Assembly: GCA_021325255.1 (NCBI GenBank)
Contig: JAJPHP010000071.1
Coordinates: 1 to 64,000 of the forward strand
DNA: 64,000 bases
Direction of reading: 5' to 3'
DNA from: Nitrososphaerota archaeon
GTDB taxonomy: Archaea > Thermoproteota > Nitrososphaeria > Nitrososphaerales > CADDZS01
Within the stretch, counting starts at the first letter, position 1. Each line of letters begins with the position of its first letter. The notes beneath the pieces are model-generated. The model was not told the origin of the DNA. It worked only from the letters and a program-made list of their open reading frames with translations, and made no database searches. Of the stretch, positions 16,999 to 26,892 are shown in pieces. Made by a program: the position numbers and the translations under genes.

Positions 16999-18405
16999 TT
17001 GTCAGTGGATTTGCAACAACGGCAAAGGCACATGCTGTACGAAGAGCTGGCGAGCATAGTCGGGGTAGCCAACGTGATGGATGACCAAGCAACGCTCTCC
17101 GCGTATGCCCAAGACGTTAGTCCTTTTCCTCCAATTTCACCAAGCATAGTGGTAAGGCCGGGAACTATCGGCGAAATCTCGGAAATAATGAAACTTGCCA
17201 CGAAGGCGAAAAGTCCGATCATAACACGTGGCGTAGGGACTTCATTCACTGGATTTCTTGATTCCTCTCCGGGCCGCTCCATCATACTCGAAACGAGGCG
17301 CATGAACCGCATTCTCGAGATCGATAAGGAAAACATGACAGTGACGGCAGAGTGCGGCGCGCTCATGAGCGAGCTCGAAGATGCTGTCATGGGTAGGGGG
17401 TTGTACGTCCACACTGTCACCGTTCCCGTAAGATTTTCCACACTCGGTGGTGTCCTGAGTGGAGTGGTTGGCGGTGGTCTTCCGGTCCGTGGTGCTGTCG
17501 CGGGGACAGACGCGAACCAGTTACTCGGACTCAAGGTTGTGCTCGCAGATGGTCGCATCGTTAGCACCAACGCTGGAGGCTCGAACGTCAATGCAAAGAG
17601 AGACTACGTGCGAGGTGGTAACGGTCCCGACCTCACCGGCATTTTTGTGGGAGATGGTGGTTACTTCGGAGTAAAGGTCGAGGCCACTCTCAAGATTTTC
17701 CCCCAACCCAACCTGACTGCGACTGGGTCGTGGGTTTTCTCCGATTTTGAAAAGGCGTGGTCGGCAATGAACTCTTTGATGAAGATGCACACCACGCCCT
17801 ACTCACAGCTTAAGGTGCGCTACATGACAGACTACTCCCTCATGTATGAGGCGGTAGGGGAAAATCAATCAGAGCTCGAAAGCAAGATAGCCGCAATAAA
17901 TAGGGCGTGCAAGGAAAACGGTGGGAAGGAGGCTCCCGAAGACCTCAAACAGTTTTCGAGCAAATTCAATGACTATATGCGTGATGAGGAGAGGGTCAAG
18001 GCCCCGCAGGGGATGACCGCATACATCATTGGGAAGAAGGAGTTCCCGCACGCGTACATGGAGATAAAGCAGTTGATCGAAAGGAGGGTTGCAGAAAGAA
18101 GGTTGGGAGAACTAGGTGTATCATCTGTGTCCACGTTCCGCCCTAACGAGCTAACGTCTGTTTACGCAAACATTGCAATTCGCTACGACCCGTCCAGACC
18201 ACAAAGCAGGTCGGAGGTCCTTTCTCTTTACAAGGAGTGCTATGCAAAGATTGTGGAATTGGGAGGCTCGCCAGAGCCCCATCAGGGCTTTGGATCGATT
18301 GTTCAGAGCGCTGCCTGGTCTCCGGAGTACAGGAAGGTCGTCATGGAGATGAAGAAGATTCTTGATCCAAGCGGCGTGTTGAATCCTGCCGTGTGGGCGC
18401 TGTAG
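16999..18405 (+). CDS. FAD-binding oxidoreductase, GlcD/D-lactate dehydrogenase type
   Basis: A 468-residue FAD-linked oxidase. The N-terminal PCMH domain has VVRPGTIGEISEIMKLA, RGVGTSFTG and TLGGVLSGVVGGGLPVRG; the C-terminal oxidase domain ends ILDPSGVLNPAVWAL, the family signature. Members oxidise 2-hydroxy acids such as glycolate or D-lactate, or phenolic alcohols. A single polypeptide without an iron-sulfur partner (GlcF) suggests electron transfer to another acceptor. Start TTG; the zinc alcohol dehydrogenase follows 98 bases later on the same strand and may act in the same alcohol/hydroxy acid pathway. Confidence 0.87.
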   Translation: MSVDLQQRQRHMLYEELASIVGVANVMDDQATLSAYAQDVSPFPPISPSIVVRPGTIGEISEIMKLATKAKSPIITRGVGTSFTGFLDSSPGRSIILETRRMNRILEIDKENMTVTAECGALMSELEDAVMGRGLYVHTVTVPVRFSTLGGVLSGVVGGGLPVRGAVAGTDANQLLGLKVVLADGRIVSTNAGGSNVNAKRDYVRGGNGPDLTGIFVGDGGYFGVKVEATLKIFPQPNLTATGSWVFSDFEKAWSAMNSLMKMHTTPYSQLKVRYMTDYSLMYEAVGENQSELESKIAAINRACKENGGKEAPEDLKQFSSKFNDYMRDEERVKAPQGMTAYIIGKKEFPHAYMEIKQLIERRVAERRLGELGVSSVSTFRPNELTSVYANIAIRYDPSRPQSRSEVLSLYKECYAKIVELGGSPEPHQGFGSIVQSAAWSPEYRKVVMEMKKILDPSGVLNPAVWAL

Positions 18406-18503
18406 CACGGAAAGTACAAACCCAACCCGCATGCCAACGTGTCAAGGAGATCAAGAATCCCCTATAAGATAGTATAGTTGCGAATGAACCACATCTGACT
18501 CGC

Positions 18504-19532
18504 ATGAAAGCCGCACGAATTCACGGTTACAACGAACCGCTTTTGGTCGAACAGATCGAGATTCCAGTGATCAAGGATCCTGACGGCGTCCTTGTCAAAA
18601 TCAGCGGCTCGGGATTCTGCCACAGCGATCTGAGGATAATAATCGGGGAGAGAAAAGCGCCCTTTGACTTTCCTTATGTTATGGGTCACGAGAACTCTGG
18701 AATTGTCTGCGATGTCGGACCAAACGCTTCAGGCTTGAGAAAGGGAGACTCTGTCCTCGTCTATGGCGCATGGGGTTGCAGAAACTGCAACATTTGTCTA
18801 TCCGGAGAAGAACAGCTTTGTGACAATCCTACCTGGCCGGGTGTGAGCCAAAGATACCAAGGTGGATTTGCTGAGTACCTCTACGTTCCTTCACAAAAAT
18901 ATTTGATCAGAGTTGATGAGAAAGACCCGACAATTCTCGCCCCCTTGACCGACGCCGCCCTCACAGCCTACCGCGCGACGAAGAAGAGCAAACAGATTCG
19001 GCCCGCCGCTTCCCAAAGCATGGTGATAGGAGTCGGAGGTCTCGGAGTATACGCCGTGCAGTTTCTAAAATTATTGACAAAGAGCACTGTGATTGCGTTG
19101 GATGCGGTCGAGCAAAAACTCAAACTCGCAGAAGAACTCGGAGCTGATCACGCAAGACTGGCTCAATCAGCGAACTATGGGGAAATCATGAGGCTGACCG
19201 GTGGCAGAGGTGTCGACACTGTGCTTGACTTTGTGAGCAACAAATCAACCGTTGATCTTTCCCTAAAAGTGCTGGGGAAGCAAGGGACCTACATTGCGGT
19301 AGGCTTAGGAGGAGGCAGTCTAGATCTGGCGACTGCGAGCTTCATACGGTCGGAGCTAACCGTGACCGGAAGTAGATGGGGGAGCTATGAAGAACTGAAA
19401 GAAGTCTACCAACTCTACCGAGAAGGCAAATTAAGGGTGCTGAGCCAGAAGCGAAATCTCGAAGAGATCAACGATGTGGTGGAGGAGATGAAGAGGGCGC
19501 AGATTCCCGGAAGGGTAGTTCTTGTGCCCTAA
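18504..19532 (+). CDS. Zinc-dependent alcohol dehydrogenase (MDR superfamily)
   Basis: A 342-residue medium-chain dehydrogenase. Catalytic-zinc ligands are visible in GFCHSD and MGHE; the structural-zinc loop has four cysteines (CRNCNICLSGEEQLC). The cofactor fold carries VIGVGGLGVYAVQFLK. The third catalytic ligand position falls in LTDAALTAYRA, with Asp rather than the Cys of classical liver-type enzymes, as in many microbial MDRs. It oxidises an alcohol or reduces an aldehyde with NAD(P). The gene is convergent with the amidohydrolase. Confidence 0.92.
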   Translation: MKAARIHGYNEPLLVEQIEIPVIKDPDGVLVKISGSGFCHSDLRIIIGERKAPFDFPYVMGHENSGIVCDVGPNASGLRKGDSVLVYGAWGCRNCNICLSGEEQLCDNPTWPGVSQRYQGGFAEYLYVPSQKYLIRVDEKDPTILAPLTDAALTAYRATKKSKQIRPAASQSMVIGVGGLGVYAVQFLKLLTKSTVIALDAVEQKLKLAEELGADHARLAQSANYGEIMRLTGGRGVDTVLDFVSNKSTVDLSLKVLGKQGTYIAVGLGGGSLDLATASFIRSELTVTGSRWGSYEELKEVYQLYREGKLRVLSQKRNLEEINDVVEEMKRAQIPGRVVLVP

Positions 19533-19564
19533 GTATTGAGCGCACTCTTTCGCTGCTTCACTCT

Positions 19565-20737
19565 CTATTCTTTAGATTGGGAGTGGTCTTCGACGATGTT
19601 TCCGGCCAATATTATCTTTCTGAGATTTTTCTTATCCGATAGGACAGAAATATCGCTTGAAGGATCTTTGTCGATTATCAGGAGGTCGGCCTGCATACCT
19701 TCGCGAATCGAGCCGATCAGATCGGATACACCGAGCGCCTCTGCCGCCGTGCCGGTCGCAGACACTATTGCTTCCATCGGCTTCATACCGTACTTCACCA
19801 TAAGTTCGAGTTCGTATGCCGCTTCGCCTATCGGGCTGCCCGGCACGCCTCCCTCATCGCTCCCCATTGCAATCTTCACTCCTGCTTCCAACGCCATCCT
19901 GAAACTCTTTGGGTGAATCCTTTGAGCCTGCCTAACATAATCGAGGACTGCCTCGCCGTATCTAGTGTCCTTGGTCGTATCCCACCGCTCATGAATGTAC
20001 AGTGTAGGGACGTAGTATACTCCCTTGTCCAGCATCTGGCGAATGAGTTTCGGATCCTCCGCAAGGAAGAAGCCGTGCTCGATCGTATCTGCTCTAGCTT
20101 CCAAGGAGTTCTTTATCCCTTCCACGGTGCCAGCATGTATCGCAACTCTCTTTCCCGCTCCGTGGAAGACTTCAACAGCGGCCTTCATTTCATCTACCCT
20201 CGCAAGAGAGTATGAGGTCAGCGCGTCGGCGCTAATCTTGAGCCAATCCACCTGGCGTTTGATGAGTCCCCTCGCGGCGGCCCGGAAGGCGTCAACTCCA
20301 TCGACTTCTACTCCCAGGTTCAACCTGTGCAGGTGTCCGTTCGTGACGCAGAGGCCCATTCCAGCAGCAAAGATTCTTGGCTGCGTGATGAACCCGTCCG
20401 CCGCAGCCCTCTTCGCATCAAGGTCGACGTGGTATGGAGAGCCAAGGCACCTTATGGACGTAAACCCTGCATGTAGCATTCTTAGGGCGTTCTTTTGAAA
20501 CATCAGAGCAAAGTATCCGGGGGTCGCCTGTATATTCGGGAGGCCGGGGTGCACATGCATGTCTATGAGTCCCGGCAAAATCGTGCACCCTCCGCAGTCT
20601 ACTACGGTGTCATCAGTAGATGCACTCGGACTGCTCGTGATCTCAGCGATTTCACTGCCTTTAACCACGAGGCTTGTTCTGTCAATCCTTCCGCCCTTTC
20701 CATCAAGAACCTGCGCATCGCGCAGAATGAGCTTCAT
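19565..20737 (-). CDS. Metal-dependent amidohydrolase (prolidase/imidazolonepropionase-like)
   Basis: A 390-residue amidohydrolase-superfamily protein. The metal site comprises HxH in IDMHVHPG, a likely carboxylated or ligand Lys in DWLKISADA, His in AIHAGT, His in TIEHGFF and Asp in MGSDEGG. The order matches Xaa-Pro/aryldialkyl-type amidohydrolases acting on dipeptides, cyclic imides or hydantoin-like rings. The C-terminal composite beta domain ends ADLLIIDKDPSSDIS. Start ATG; the neighbouring methyltransferase is divergent. Confidence 0.88.
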   Translation of the reverse strand: MKLILRDAQVLDGKGGRIDRTSLVVKGSEIAEITSSPSASTDDTVVDCGGCTILPGLIDMHVHPGLPNIQATPGYFALMFQKNALRMLHAGFTSIRCLGSPYHVDLDAKRAAADGFITQPRIFAAGMGLCVTNGHLHRLNLGVEVDGVDAFRAAARGLIKRQVDWLKISADALTSYSLARVDEMKAAVEVFHGAGKRVAIHAGTVEGIKNSLEARADTIEHGFFLAEDPKLIRQMLDKGVYYVPTLYIHERWDTTKDTRYGEAVLDYVRQAQRIHPKSFRMALEAGVKIAMGSDEGGVPGSPIGEAAYELELMVKYGMKPMEAIVSATGTAAEALGVSDLIGSIREGMQADLLIIDKDPSSDISVLSDKKNLRKIILAGNIVEDHSQSKE

Positions 20738-20885
20738 GCATTTACAATCATACTACCAGTCATTGAAGTAAAAAGGAGTTTTGAAAGCAAGGACCTTGAA
20801 GGGCAGGCACGAAGAAGGAGGCTTCCTTGACTAAGAGAGGAAAAGCCATACATGCCCATCCGCTGAACAGAGTGCTGAAAGCTAA

Positions 20886-21554
20886 ATGGCGATTGATTCA
20901 GCCGCGAAATTGGGAGACAGACGCATTCCTAGGCTGTTCATGGAAAATCCAATACGCCGACTGTTTCAGCCACACCAAAAGCTTGTTTCAAAATACATCT
21001 CAGCCGGGAATGTTGTGGCAGATCTAGGCTGCGGGCCGGGCTACTTTACTCTGCCGATTGCCAAAGTTGTTGGAGATAGCGGACGCGTATACGCGGTAGA
21101 TTTCGACCCGAGAGCAATCGAGCGAGTGAAAAACAAGGCGGCGAAGTACGGCTACGGAAGTGTGATAGAGGCGCATGTTAGCTCTGCCTCCGATGTTGAT
21201 TTCATAGCTCGCGATTCCGTGGATCTTGTGTTTGCAAATGGTCTCCTGTGTTGCATGAAAGATCACGTAGGTGCCGTTCGGCAGATCGCGAGAATACTCA
21301 AGCCTGAAGGACGTGCTTACCTGAGCATAACAAAGTCCTCGAGAAAGAATGATCAAAGGACAGTCATCAAGGACGAATGGCGGAAACTCCTTCTAGGAAG
21401 TTTCGAGATCCTGGACGAGGGAGAGGGGTTCGCAAGTCGATGGGCATTATTATCCAAGCGATCCAAAGATGAGACCCATTCCCCTGGAAGATATGAAGCA
21501 GGAGAAGAATATCGTAACGGAGATGCACAATTCACCGGCTGTATCTGCCGGTAG
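20886..21554 (+). CDS. Class I SAM-dependent methyltransferase
   Basis: A 222-residue methyltransferase whose motif I is VVADLGCGPGYFTLPIAKVV, motif II VYAVDFD, and motif III VFANGLLCCMKD. The opening MENPIRRLFQPHQKLVSKYI resembles the UbiE/arsenite methyltransferase type, so the functional start may be the internal ATG near 20940. The final ~25 residues after LLSKRS are low-complexity. Substrate unknown. Confidence 0.75.
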   Translation: MAIDSAAKLGDRRIPRLFMENPIRRLFQPHQKLVSKYISAGNVVADLGCGPGYFTLPIAKVVGDSGRVYAVDFDPRAIERVKNKAAKYGYGSVIEAHVSSASDVDFIARDSVDLVFANGLLCCMKDHVGAVRQIARILKPEGRAYLSITKSSRKNDQRTVIKDEWRKLLLGSFEILDEGEGFASRWALLSKRSKDETHSPGRYEAGEEYRNGDAQFTGCICR

Positions 21555-21898
21555 AATCTTTTGCTTTCCTCATTTCTTGTGTAATTCTGTATCTTCAGCT
21601 TACTGGAAAGCCGCCGAGTCCAGAGCTAGAGGTATGGCTTTTAGAAAAGTTCTTTTCCCATATATTCCCTTTTTGGAATGAATTGTGCCAATACTTTTTC
21701 GCAGCGCAATAGTTGGACATACATTTCCAAACTCAAGCAAGGTACACACATGAGGAAAATACGCTGTGACAGGACTGTTACCTACAATGTTTCTGGTAAC
21801 CTTGGCTCAGAGCTCGGATTCTCAAGTTCTCTGGTGCGGGCTGTGATTATTTTCAGTCATGTCTGCATTGGAATTGCAAGCAGCACAGACAAAACCTC
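21555..21898. other. Intergenic stretch, no gene recognised
   Basis: The sequence between the methyltransferase and the DUF4382 gene is convergent 3' flank. A plus-strand frame at 21678-21998 runs antisense into the DUF4382 gene and shows no motif. No hairpin-T-run terminator is obvious. Confidence 0.45.
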
Positions 21899-23206
21899 TC
21901 AAACCGCTGTCACGTTTACCGAATCTCCGACTCCAAAGTTGCTCATTACTGCAATGATGTACTGCTGCCCAGAAATTATTGAGCTTGGAGAGTTGTAATT
22001 GTAGTGTAGGTCGTGCATCGATACGATCGGTCCGCTGAACGTGAGTGTGGTCGTTTGATTTGGCGCAAGTACGACTCCAGATTGTCTAAAGAAGAACATG
22101 TGCTCGGGGTCAAAGTTGTGACTCATCTGCACGAGCGTCTTGTTACTCAGGATATTGAACACCGTAAACATCTGAAAATCCTCGTACCCCATGTGACCGT
22201 GGTGATCTCCCATCATACCGCCAGAGTGGTCGCCCATATGATCGTTGGTACACGTTGAGGAGGAACAGGAGCAGTTGCCGGGATAGAGAACCGATAACAG
22301 AAACAAGGTGACATTTGAACTGCCAGTGTTCTTCACCGTAACAGAGAGGCTATTTGGTGTCAGCGACGCGTTAGTAATCGTGACGTTTCCCATCGAGTGC
22401 GACCAAGCGTCGTGCCACCACCCTTGCTGTCTCAGGTCTGTCATATGACCCATCATTCCGTAGTTGTCATGCCACGCCGGACCAGGGAACGGGTAGCAAA
22501 GCGCATTGCTAGCAAATATGAAACCCACCGATGTTCCGTTTTGATAAGGTATGACCATCGAAGCGAGGTCCATCAAGAGGCCGTGGCTCCCGTCTGCACT
22601 CACAGTAATGCCCCCTTGAATTGGTACGACCAGCTCGTCGCCATGAACGTAGGCAGTGTAGTTTACTCCGTTATACGTAACTGTGGCGTTCACAATGTGA
22701 AATCTGATCGAGTCGTACATTCCGCTTTGCAATGGAGCATTTCCAACGGTCACGCTAAAGTTCTGAAGGTCAGCTATGCTTACGTGACCCGCGTGCGCAA
22801 CCACATACCATCCTGTTGTTTGATTTCCGATGGTAGACATATGAACTTCAATCTCGGAATAGTATACGTATGCGTTTGTGACGTTCGCGGGAAAGTTCGG
22901 AGGATCAGTCAATAGGATCGAAAGATTCCCACTCTGACCCTGAACTGAAGATGAGGAAGAAGAAGATGATGATGTGCTGCTCGTCGACGGAGTAGTCGGT
23001 GTTGATTGTTGTGTTGTAGTGGTTTGAGCAGATTGTTGTGTGCTTGGAACTGTATTAGTAGTCGTGAGAGAGCCCAATGTAGTAAAGTAATACGTTGCTC
23101 CTATTACCGCAACAGCTACAATGATTATAGCGATGACGAGAGTCAAGCGAGCTATTGCAAATTTACTTCGACCCGCTCTATTAGCAAAACTCTGATAATT
23201 TGACAT
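21899..23206 (-). CDS. Membrane-anchored secreted DUF4382 protein with a His/Met/Cys-rich loop
   Basis: A 435-residue extracytoplasmic protein. An N-terminal helix (about 20-45) anchors it, followed by a Thr/Gln/Ser-rich linker (50-95) with a run of serines. Residues about 98-240 fit DUF4382 (LSILLTDPPNFPANVTNAYV, SIRFHIVNATV, LLMDLASM). The C-terminal part has a CSCSSSTC segment followed by H-M-G-D-H repeats rich in His, Met and Asp, plausibly a copper or other metal-binding loop. Many N-x-S/T sequons suggest surface glycosylation. No transporter is adjacent. The role may be metal sensing, storage or surface structure. Confidence 0.75.
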   Translation of the reverse strand: MSNYQSFANRAGRSKFAIARLTLVIAIIIVAVAVIGATYYFTTLGSLTTTNTVPSTQQSAQTTTTQQSTPTTPSTSSTSSSSSSSSSVQGQSGNLSILLTDPPNFPANVTNAYVYYSEIEVHMSTIGNQTTGWYVVAHAGHVSIADLQNFSVTVGNAPLQSGMYDSIRFHIVNATVTYNGVNYTAYVHGDELVVPIQGGITVSADGSHGLLMDLASMVIPYQNGTSVGFIFASNALCYPFPGPAWHDNYGMMGHMTDLRQQGWWHDAWSHSMGNVTITNASLTPNSLSVTVKNTGSSNVTLFLLSVLYPGNCSCSSSTCTNDHMGDHSGGMMGDHHGHMGYEDFQMFTVFNILSNKTLVQMSHNFDPEHMFFFRQSGVVLAPNQTTTLTFSGPIVSMHDLHYNYNSPSSIISGQQYIIAVMSNFGVGDSVNVTAV

Positions 23207-23583
23207 TCATTTGTTCGCTCTCAACTCACTTTACAACGCGATCCGTCTTAAAAAAAGACCCAAGACGATCTTCAAAGTTGAGAATGGGCTCGAAGATCGA
23301 TTACAGAAAAGAAAACCCATAACCTAGCAACGTGCTATCTAATGATCTAACTTGCGAGCAAGCTTCCAAGACAAAGAATGATTCTGAAAGGCTAGGCAGA
23401 GAGATTGATCTCATCAGTTTTATTACTAGAATTGATTATCGCATTTCCTTTTTTATCGACCAACTTGCCGTTCATGGCGTTGTCGTGATTAAGGTGGAAG
23501 AAAACAAGGAAATGATTACGAGTATGAAAAGAGCATCACATTGTCAAGCTTAAGAACCGGATAACTAGTGCTCAGATTGAATC
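23207..23583. other. Gap with one doubtful small frame
   Basis: This stretch between the DUF4382 and LLM genes holds a 73-residue plus-strand frame (23332-23553, GTG start) with an amphipathic middle (LISFITRIDYRISFFIDQLA) and a charged end. It has no recognised motif and no clear promoter. It may be a small protein or chance. Confidence 0.3.
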
Positions 23584-24492
23584 ATGACTAGCTATGGAAT
23601 TCTGATTCCCACAACTCTCCAGCAAACCCCTTCGACGCATGCCCTAGAAGCTTTCATACGTCGAGCAGACGAGTTAGGATTTCACTCGCTGTGGACTCTG
23701 GATCGGGTGCTCCAGGGCGACCCAGTGCTGGACGGCGTCTCAGTGTTGACCTTTGCGGCGGCAATAACTCGGAGGGTAAAGTTAGGCACGTCCGTGCTGC
23801 TTACTACGCTTCGAAATCCAATACTCGTGGCAAAGACGCTTTCAACCATTGATTATCTCTCAAACGGGAGATTGCTAGCAGGTCTCTCTGCCGGAGGGCG
23901 GAAATACGAGTTTGACTCTCTTGGTATTCCGACAAAGGGCAGAGGCGTGAGACTGGCAGAGACCGTGAAGATCTTGAGGGTTCTTTGGCGAGAGCCAAAG
24001 GTAAACTTCTCGGGAAAATTTTTCACGTTGAAGGGTGTTGAGATGTTCCCAAAGCCCATGCAAGACAATATTCCAATCCTCATAGGTGGATCAAGCGCTC
24101 CCGCCCTAGATCGCGCTGGAAGAATCGGCGACGGCTTTATCGCAACGATACGAGGTTCGCCTGACACTTTCAAAAGGGAGTGTGAGCAGGTGCGCGCAGG
24201 CGCCTTGCGTAGCGAGCGCGACCCGGACAAGCTCGACTATGCAAAACTAGTCTACGTCTACGCGGGCACAAACAAGGAGGAGTGCTACCTGAAGTTGAAG
24301 AGCTGGGCGGACCGGTTCTACCAGACAGACTTTGACGTGAAGAGCAACTGTATCTACGGAGCTCCGGATGAGTGTGCAGAGAAGATCAAAGCTTACGAAC
24401 GGGCAGGAGCAAAGACGATCATCCTTGGTCCTCCCACGAGTGATTTGGAACAGATTGAACTCTTGAGAGACCAAGTCCTTGCCAGCGTTTAG
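23584..24492 (+). CDS. LLM-class (F420/FMN-dependent) oxidoreductase
   Basis: A 302-residue luciferase-like TIM-barrel enzyme. Diagnostic segments are FIRRADELGFHSLWTLDRV, RVKLGTSVLLTTLRNPILVAK, LSNGRLLAGLSAGG and the substrate-pocket region FFTLKGVEMFPKPMQDNIPI with GGSSAPALDRAGRIGDGFI. These fit the F420-dependent glucose-6-phosphate dehydrogenase/monooxygenase branch. Its stop is six bases from that of the secreted protein on the other strand. Substrate unknown; it is convergent with the ABC importer operon. Confidence 0.87.
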   Translation: MTSYGILIPTTLQQTPSTHALEAFIRRADELGFHSLWTLDRVLQGDPVLDGVSVLTFAAAITRRVKLGTSVLLTTLRNPILVAKTLSTIDYLSNGRLLAGLSAGGRKYEFDSLGIPTKGRGVRLAETVKILRVLWREPKVNFSGKFFTLKGVEMFPKPMQDNIPILIGGSSAPALDRAGRIGDGFIATIRGSPDTFKRECEQVRAGALRSERDPDKLDYAKLVYVYAGTNKEECYLKLKSWADRFYQTDFDVKSNCIYGAPDECAEKIKAYERAGAKTIILGPPTSDLEQIELLRDQVLASV

Positions 24493-24497
24493 GGCGA

Positions 24498-25085
24498 TTA
24501 TCCGCCCTTCGAGGAACCGTATGAGAAGGTAAAGTTGTTGTTGAGTATCTGCACTGTTGCAACCGACGGCGTTACCGGCGGCGGGTTAGGACTCAGTTGA
24601 ATTATTATTTCGCTCCCGGGAGGCATGTATGCGTAGATTCCGTACTGTGTGACGTGTGGATCGAGGACCGTGAAGTAGGTGCTGCCCTGGTAGGTGTCGT
24701 TGTAAATGACAAACTGCGGGGCGAGAAGTATCGGAGAAGTTCCGTTGTTTGTTACCCACATGACGAGGCTCCCCTTTCCGAACTCGTAGGAGGGAACTCC
24801 AAGCGTCGCGTTAGTAGAGCTTGCGAGCGCTGCCTCGAACATTGCAGCTGTCAGATTAGAAGTACCCGTGGAAGAAGCAGAAGATGAAGATGAAGTGGTT
24901 TGCGAGCTGATAACCGTCTGCGTTATGGTAGAAAATTGGGTGGTGGCCTGGGTCTGGGTAGTAAACAACGTCGTGGTGTGACTGCCCTGAACGCTTGCTG
25001 AGTAAAAGTAGGCTCCGACGCCTCCGACGATCAAGCCCACAACCAACATCACCGCAAGTGACGCCGCTGAATAAGTGCTTGGCAA
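24498..25085 (-). CDS. Membrane-anchored secreted protein, Thr/Ser-rich linker
   Basis: A 195-residue protein beginning (TTG start) with a hydrophobic anchor VMLVVGLIVGGVGAYFY, a Thr/Ser/Gln-rich linker to about residue 75, and a compact beta-rich domain with N-x-S/T sequons. No family is recognised. It lies 100 bases downstream of the ABC permease on the same strand and could be the third gene of that operon, for example an accessory surface protein, although a separate promoter is not excluded. Confidence 0.7.
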   Translation of the reverse strand: MPSTYSAASLAVMLVVGLIVGGVGAYFYSASVQGSHTTTLFTTQTQATTQFSTITQTVISSQTTSSSSSASSTGTSNLTAAMFEAALASSTNATLGVPSYEFGKGSLVMWVTNNGTSPILLAPQFVIYNDTYQGSTYFTVLDPHVTQYGIYAYMPPGSEIIIQLSPNPPPVTPSVATVQILNNNFTFSYGSSKGG

Positions 25086-25185
25086 CTTGGTCTCCGCCTA
25101 ATCCCTGGTGATTCCTTTTCTTCCTTAACCGGTGACATATTTTCGTTATTTATGCATTGTATTTCCGTGTTTTCCTCAGTTCACA

Positions 25186-26859
25186 CTATACGCGGACTCT
25201 TTGCCTGAAAATCACTCTTGGTATCACGATGAGGAATGATATCATGATTGTCATCAGGGTGGACAGTGCAGCAACTGTGGGCAGCGCCGAAGCGGTATTC
25301 TCGAAAAGATCCAGTATCAAAACTGTCAGAGTGATAGAGCCTGCATTCGAGAGCAGGACGACTGCGCCGAGCTCCCTGAAAGAGTCAGCCATGACGTAGA
25401 CCAGAGAGTTTGCAAAGCCAGATCTGAGAAGCGGGAGCGTGACGCGGGGAAAGCGCCGGAGCCATGTTGATCCCGCAACGCTTGCCGCTTCCTCGAGCTC
25501 GTCAGCCACCTGCAAGAGCGAGTTTGTCATGAACCTGATAGAGTAAGGCAGCCAGACCACTATCAGGGCGATGAGCATGACCCAAGTCGTTCCGTAGATT
25601 CCATTCAGGCCGGGTATCACGAGGAAGGTCCAGATCAATCCCAGAGCATAGACAACTCCAGGGAAGGAAAGTGGGAGCAGGCTGAGGTAATCAAAAACCA
25701 CTTTCGACCTCGATCTGTTCTTCACAAGAAGGTAGGACATCACAGCCGCGATCAGCGTCGTGAGGACACCGGCTCCGATAGCGAGTTCGAAGCTGTTTAT
25801 CGTAGCTTGCAGGAAGAGTGGTTGATGGATGGCCTTTACGTAGTTGTTCAGCGTAAGTACCGCAAATGTATTGTATCCCGGAGCCACAGTGTAGAACGGG
25901 ACAAGAGATACCAAAATTATCGTTGCGAATGGGAGGAAGAACGCGACGAGCATCGCCGCTGCGCAGAAAAGTAAAGCGGGCCACTTCCACTGTCCCAGCC
26001 TGAAAAGCGTCGGGCGTGAAGCCTTCCCTGTTACAGTAACAAATTTGAAAGATTTCCGTACATACCACAGGTACAACGTAATCAGCACGATGGTCATGAT
26101 AAGGAACATAATGCCGTAGGCCGACGCTAGAGCGTAGTTGTAAGTCACATTGACTAGATTGTACACTTCGGTCGCGAGTGTCGGAATCTGGTTCCTCCCG
26201 AGGATGAAAGGATAGTCAAACGATTCCACTCCGATCAATGCCTCCAAAATGAAAACAGAGACTATCGCAGGCGTTAGAAGTGGAAGGGTCACCCTAGAGA
26301 CGGTTGCGATTCCTCCTCCACCCGTCGTTCTTGAAGCGTCTTCGAGTGCAGAGTCCATGGAGAGCAGCGAGGCCTCGATCATAAGGAAGGCAAGCGGAAT
26401 GCCACCAGCTGCGTTTGCAAAGATCAAACCGGCCATAGAGTAGATGTTGAATACTGGAAACTGGATGCCTGTCACTGTTTTAATGGCGTTGTTGACAAGC
26501 CCTATCGTCGGACTGAAAAGGAAGATCCACGCGAACGCCTTGACAACCATTGGCAGCGTCAACGGGAACAGTGGTAGGAATTTGAGAAAACTCTTGCCAG
26601 GTATGTCTGTCCTAGCAAGAAGCCATGCGTACACAGCCGCGATTGCGACGGCGATTGCAGCGCTAACAAGTCCGTATTCTAAAGTGTTGACGAGGAGAGG
26701 CCACGTTCTAGGTGACGTGAATGCCTGTACGATAAACGAGGTAGTAAAGGCGTGCGAGTTGATTGCGGGAACAAAACTGCCGTACACGAGGAAAGCTATA
26801 GGGAGAATAAAAAAAACAGATATGGCCAAAAAAAAGGCCAGGGGGATTTTCGTTGCCAC
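25186..26859 (-). CDS. ABC transporter permease, fused two-domain Fe3+/thiamine type
   Basis: A 557-residue permease with about twelve membrane helices in two homologous halves, the FbpB/ThiP layout. Each half has the cytoplasmic EAA loop that contacts the ATPase: EDASRTTGGGGIATVSRVTL and EEAASVAGSTWLRRFPRVTL, both ending in L-P-L-L. Start is GTG, 33 bases after the binding-protein stop, so the two are cotranscribed. No ATPase gene follows; the importer-type ATPase at 1861-3027 is a candidate. Substrate is probably ferric iron, thiamine or a similar small ligand. Confidence 0.9.
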   Translation of the reverse strand: MATKIPLAFFLAISVFFILPIAFLVYGSFVPAINSHAFTTSFIVQAFTSPRTWPLLVNTLEYGLVSAAIAVAIAAVYAWLLARTDIPGKSFLKFLPLFPLTLPMVVKAFAWIFLFSPTIGLVNNAIKTVTGIQFPVFNIYSMAGLIFANAAGGIPLAFLMIEASLLSMDSALEDASRTTGGGGIATVSRVTLPLLTPAIVSVFILEALIGVESFDYPFILGRNQIPTLATEVYNLVNVTYNYALASAYGIMFLIMTIVLITLYLWYVRKSFKFVTVTGKASRPTLFRLGQWKWPALLFCAAAMLVAFFLPFATIILVSLVPFYTVAPGYNTFAVLTLNNYVKAIHQPLFLQATINSFELAIGAGVLTTLIAAVMSYLLVKNRSRSKVVFDYLSLLPLSFPGVVYALGLIWTFLVIPGLNGIYGTTWVMLIALIVVWLPYSIRFMTNSLLQVADELEEAASVAGSTWLRRFPRVTLPLLRSGFANSLVYVMADSFRELGAVVLLSNAGSITLTVLILDLFENTASALPTVAALSTLMTIMISFLIVIPRVIFRQRVRV

Positions 26860-26892
26860 TTGTTCAGTTGCAACTCTGTTATTGTGCGTGAT

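Noticed and set aside
22397..22915. 172-residue frame antisense to DUF4382
   Set aside because: The minus-strand protein is clearly real, with anchor, linker and domain.
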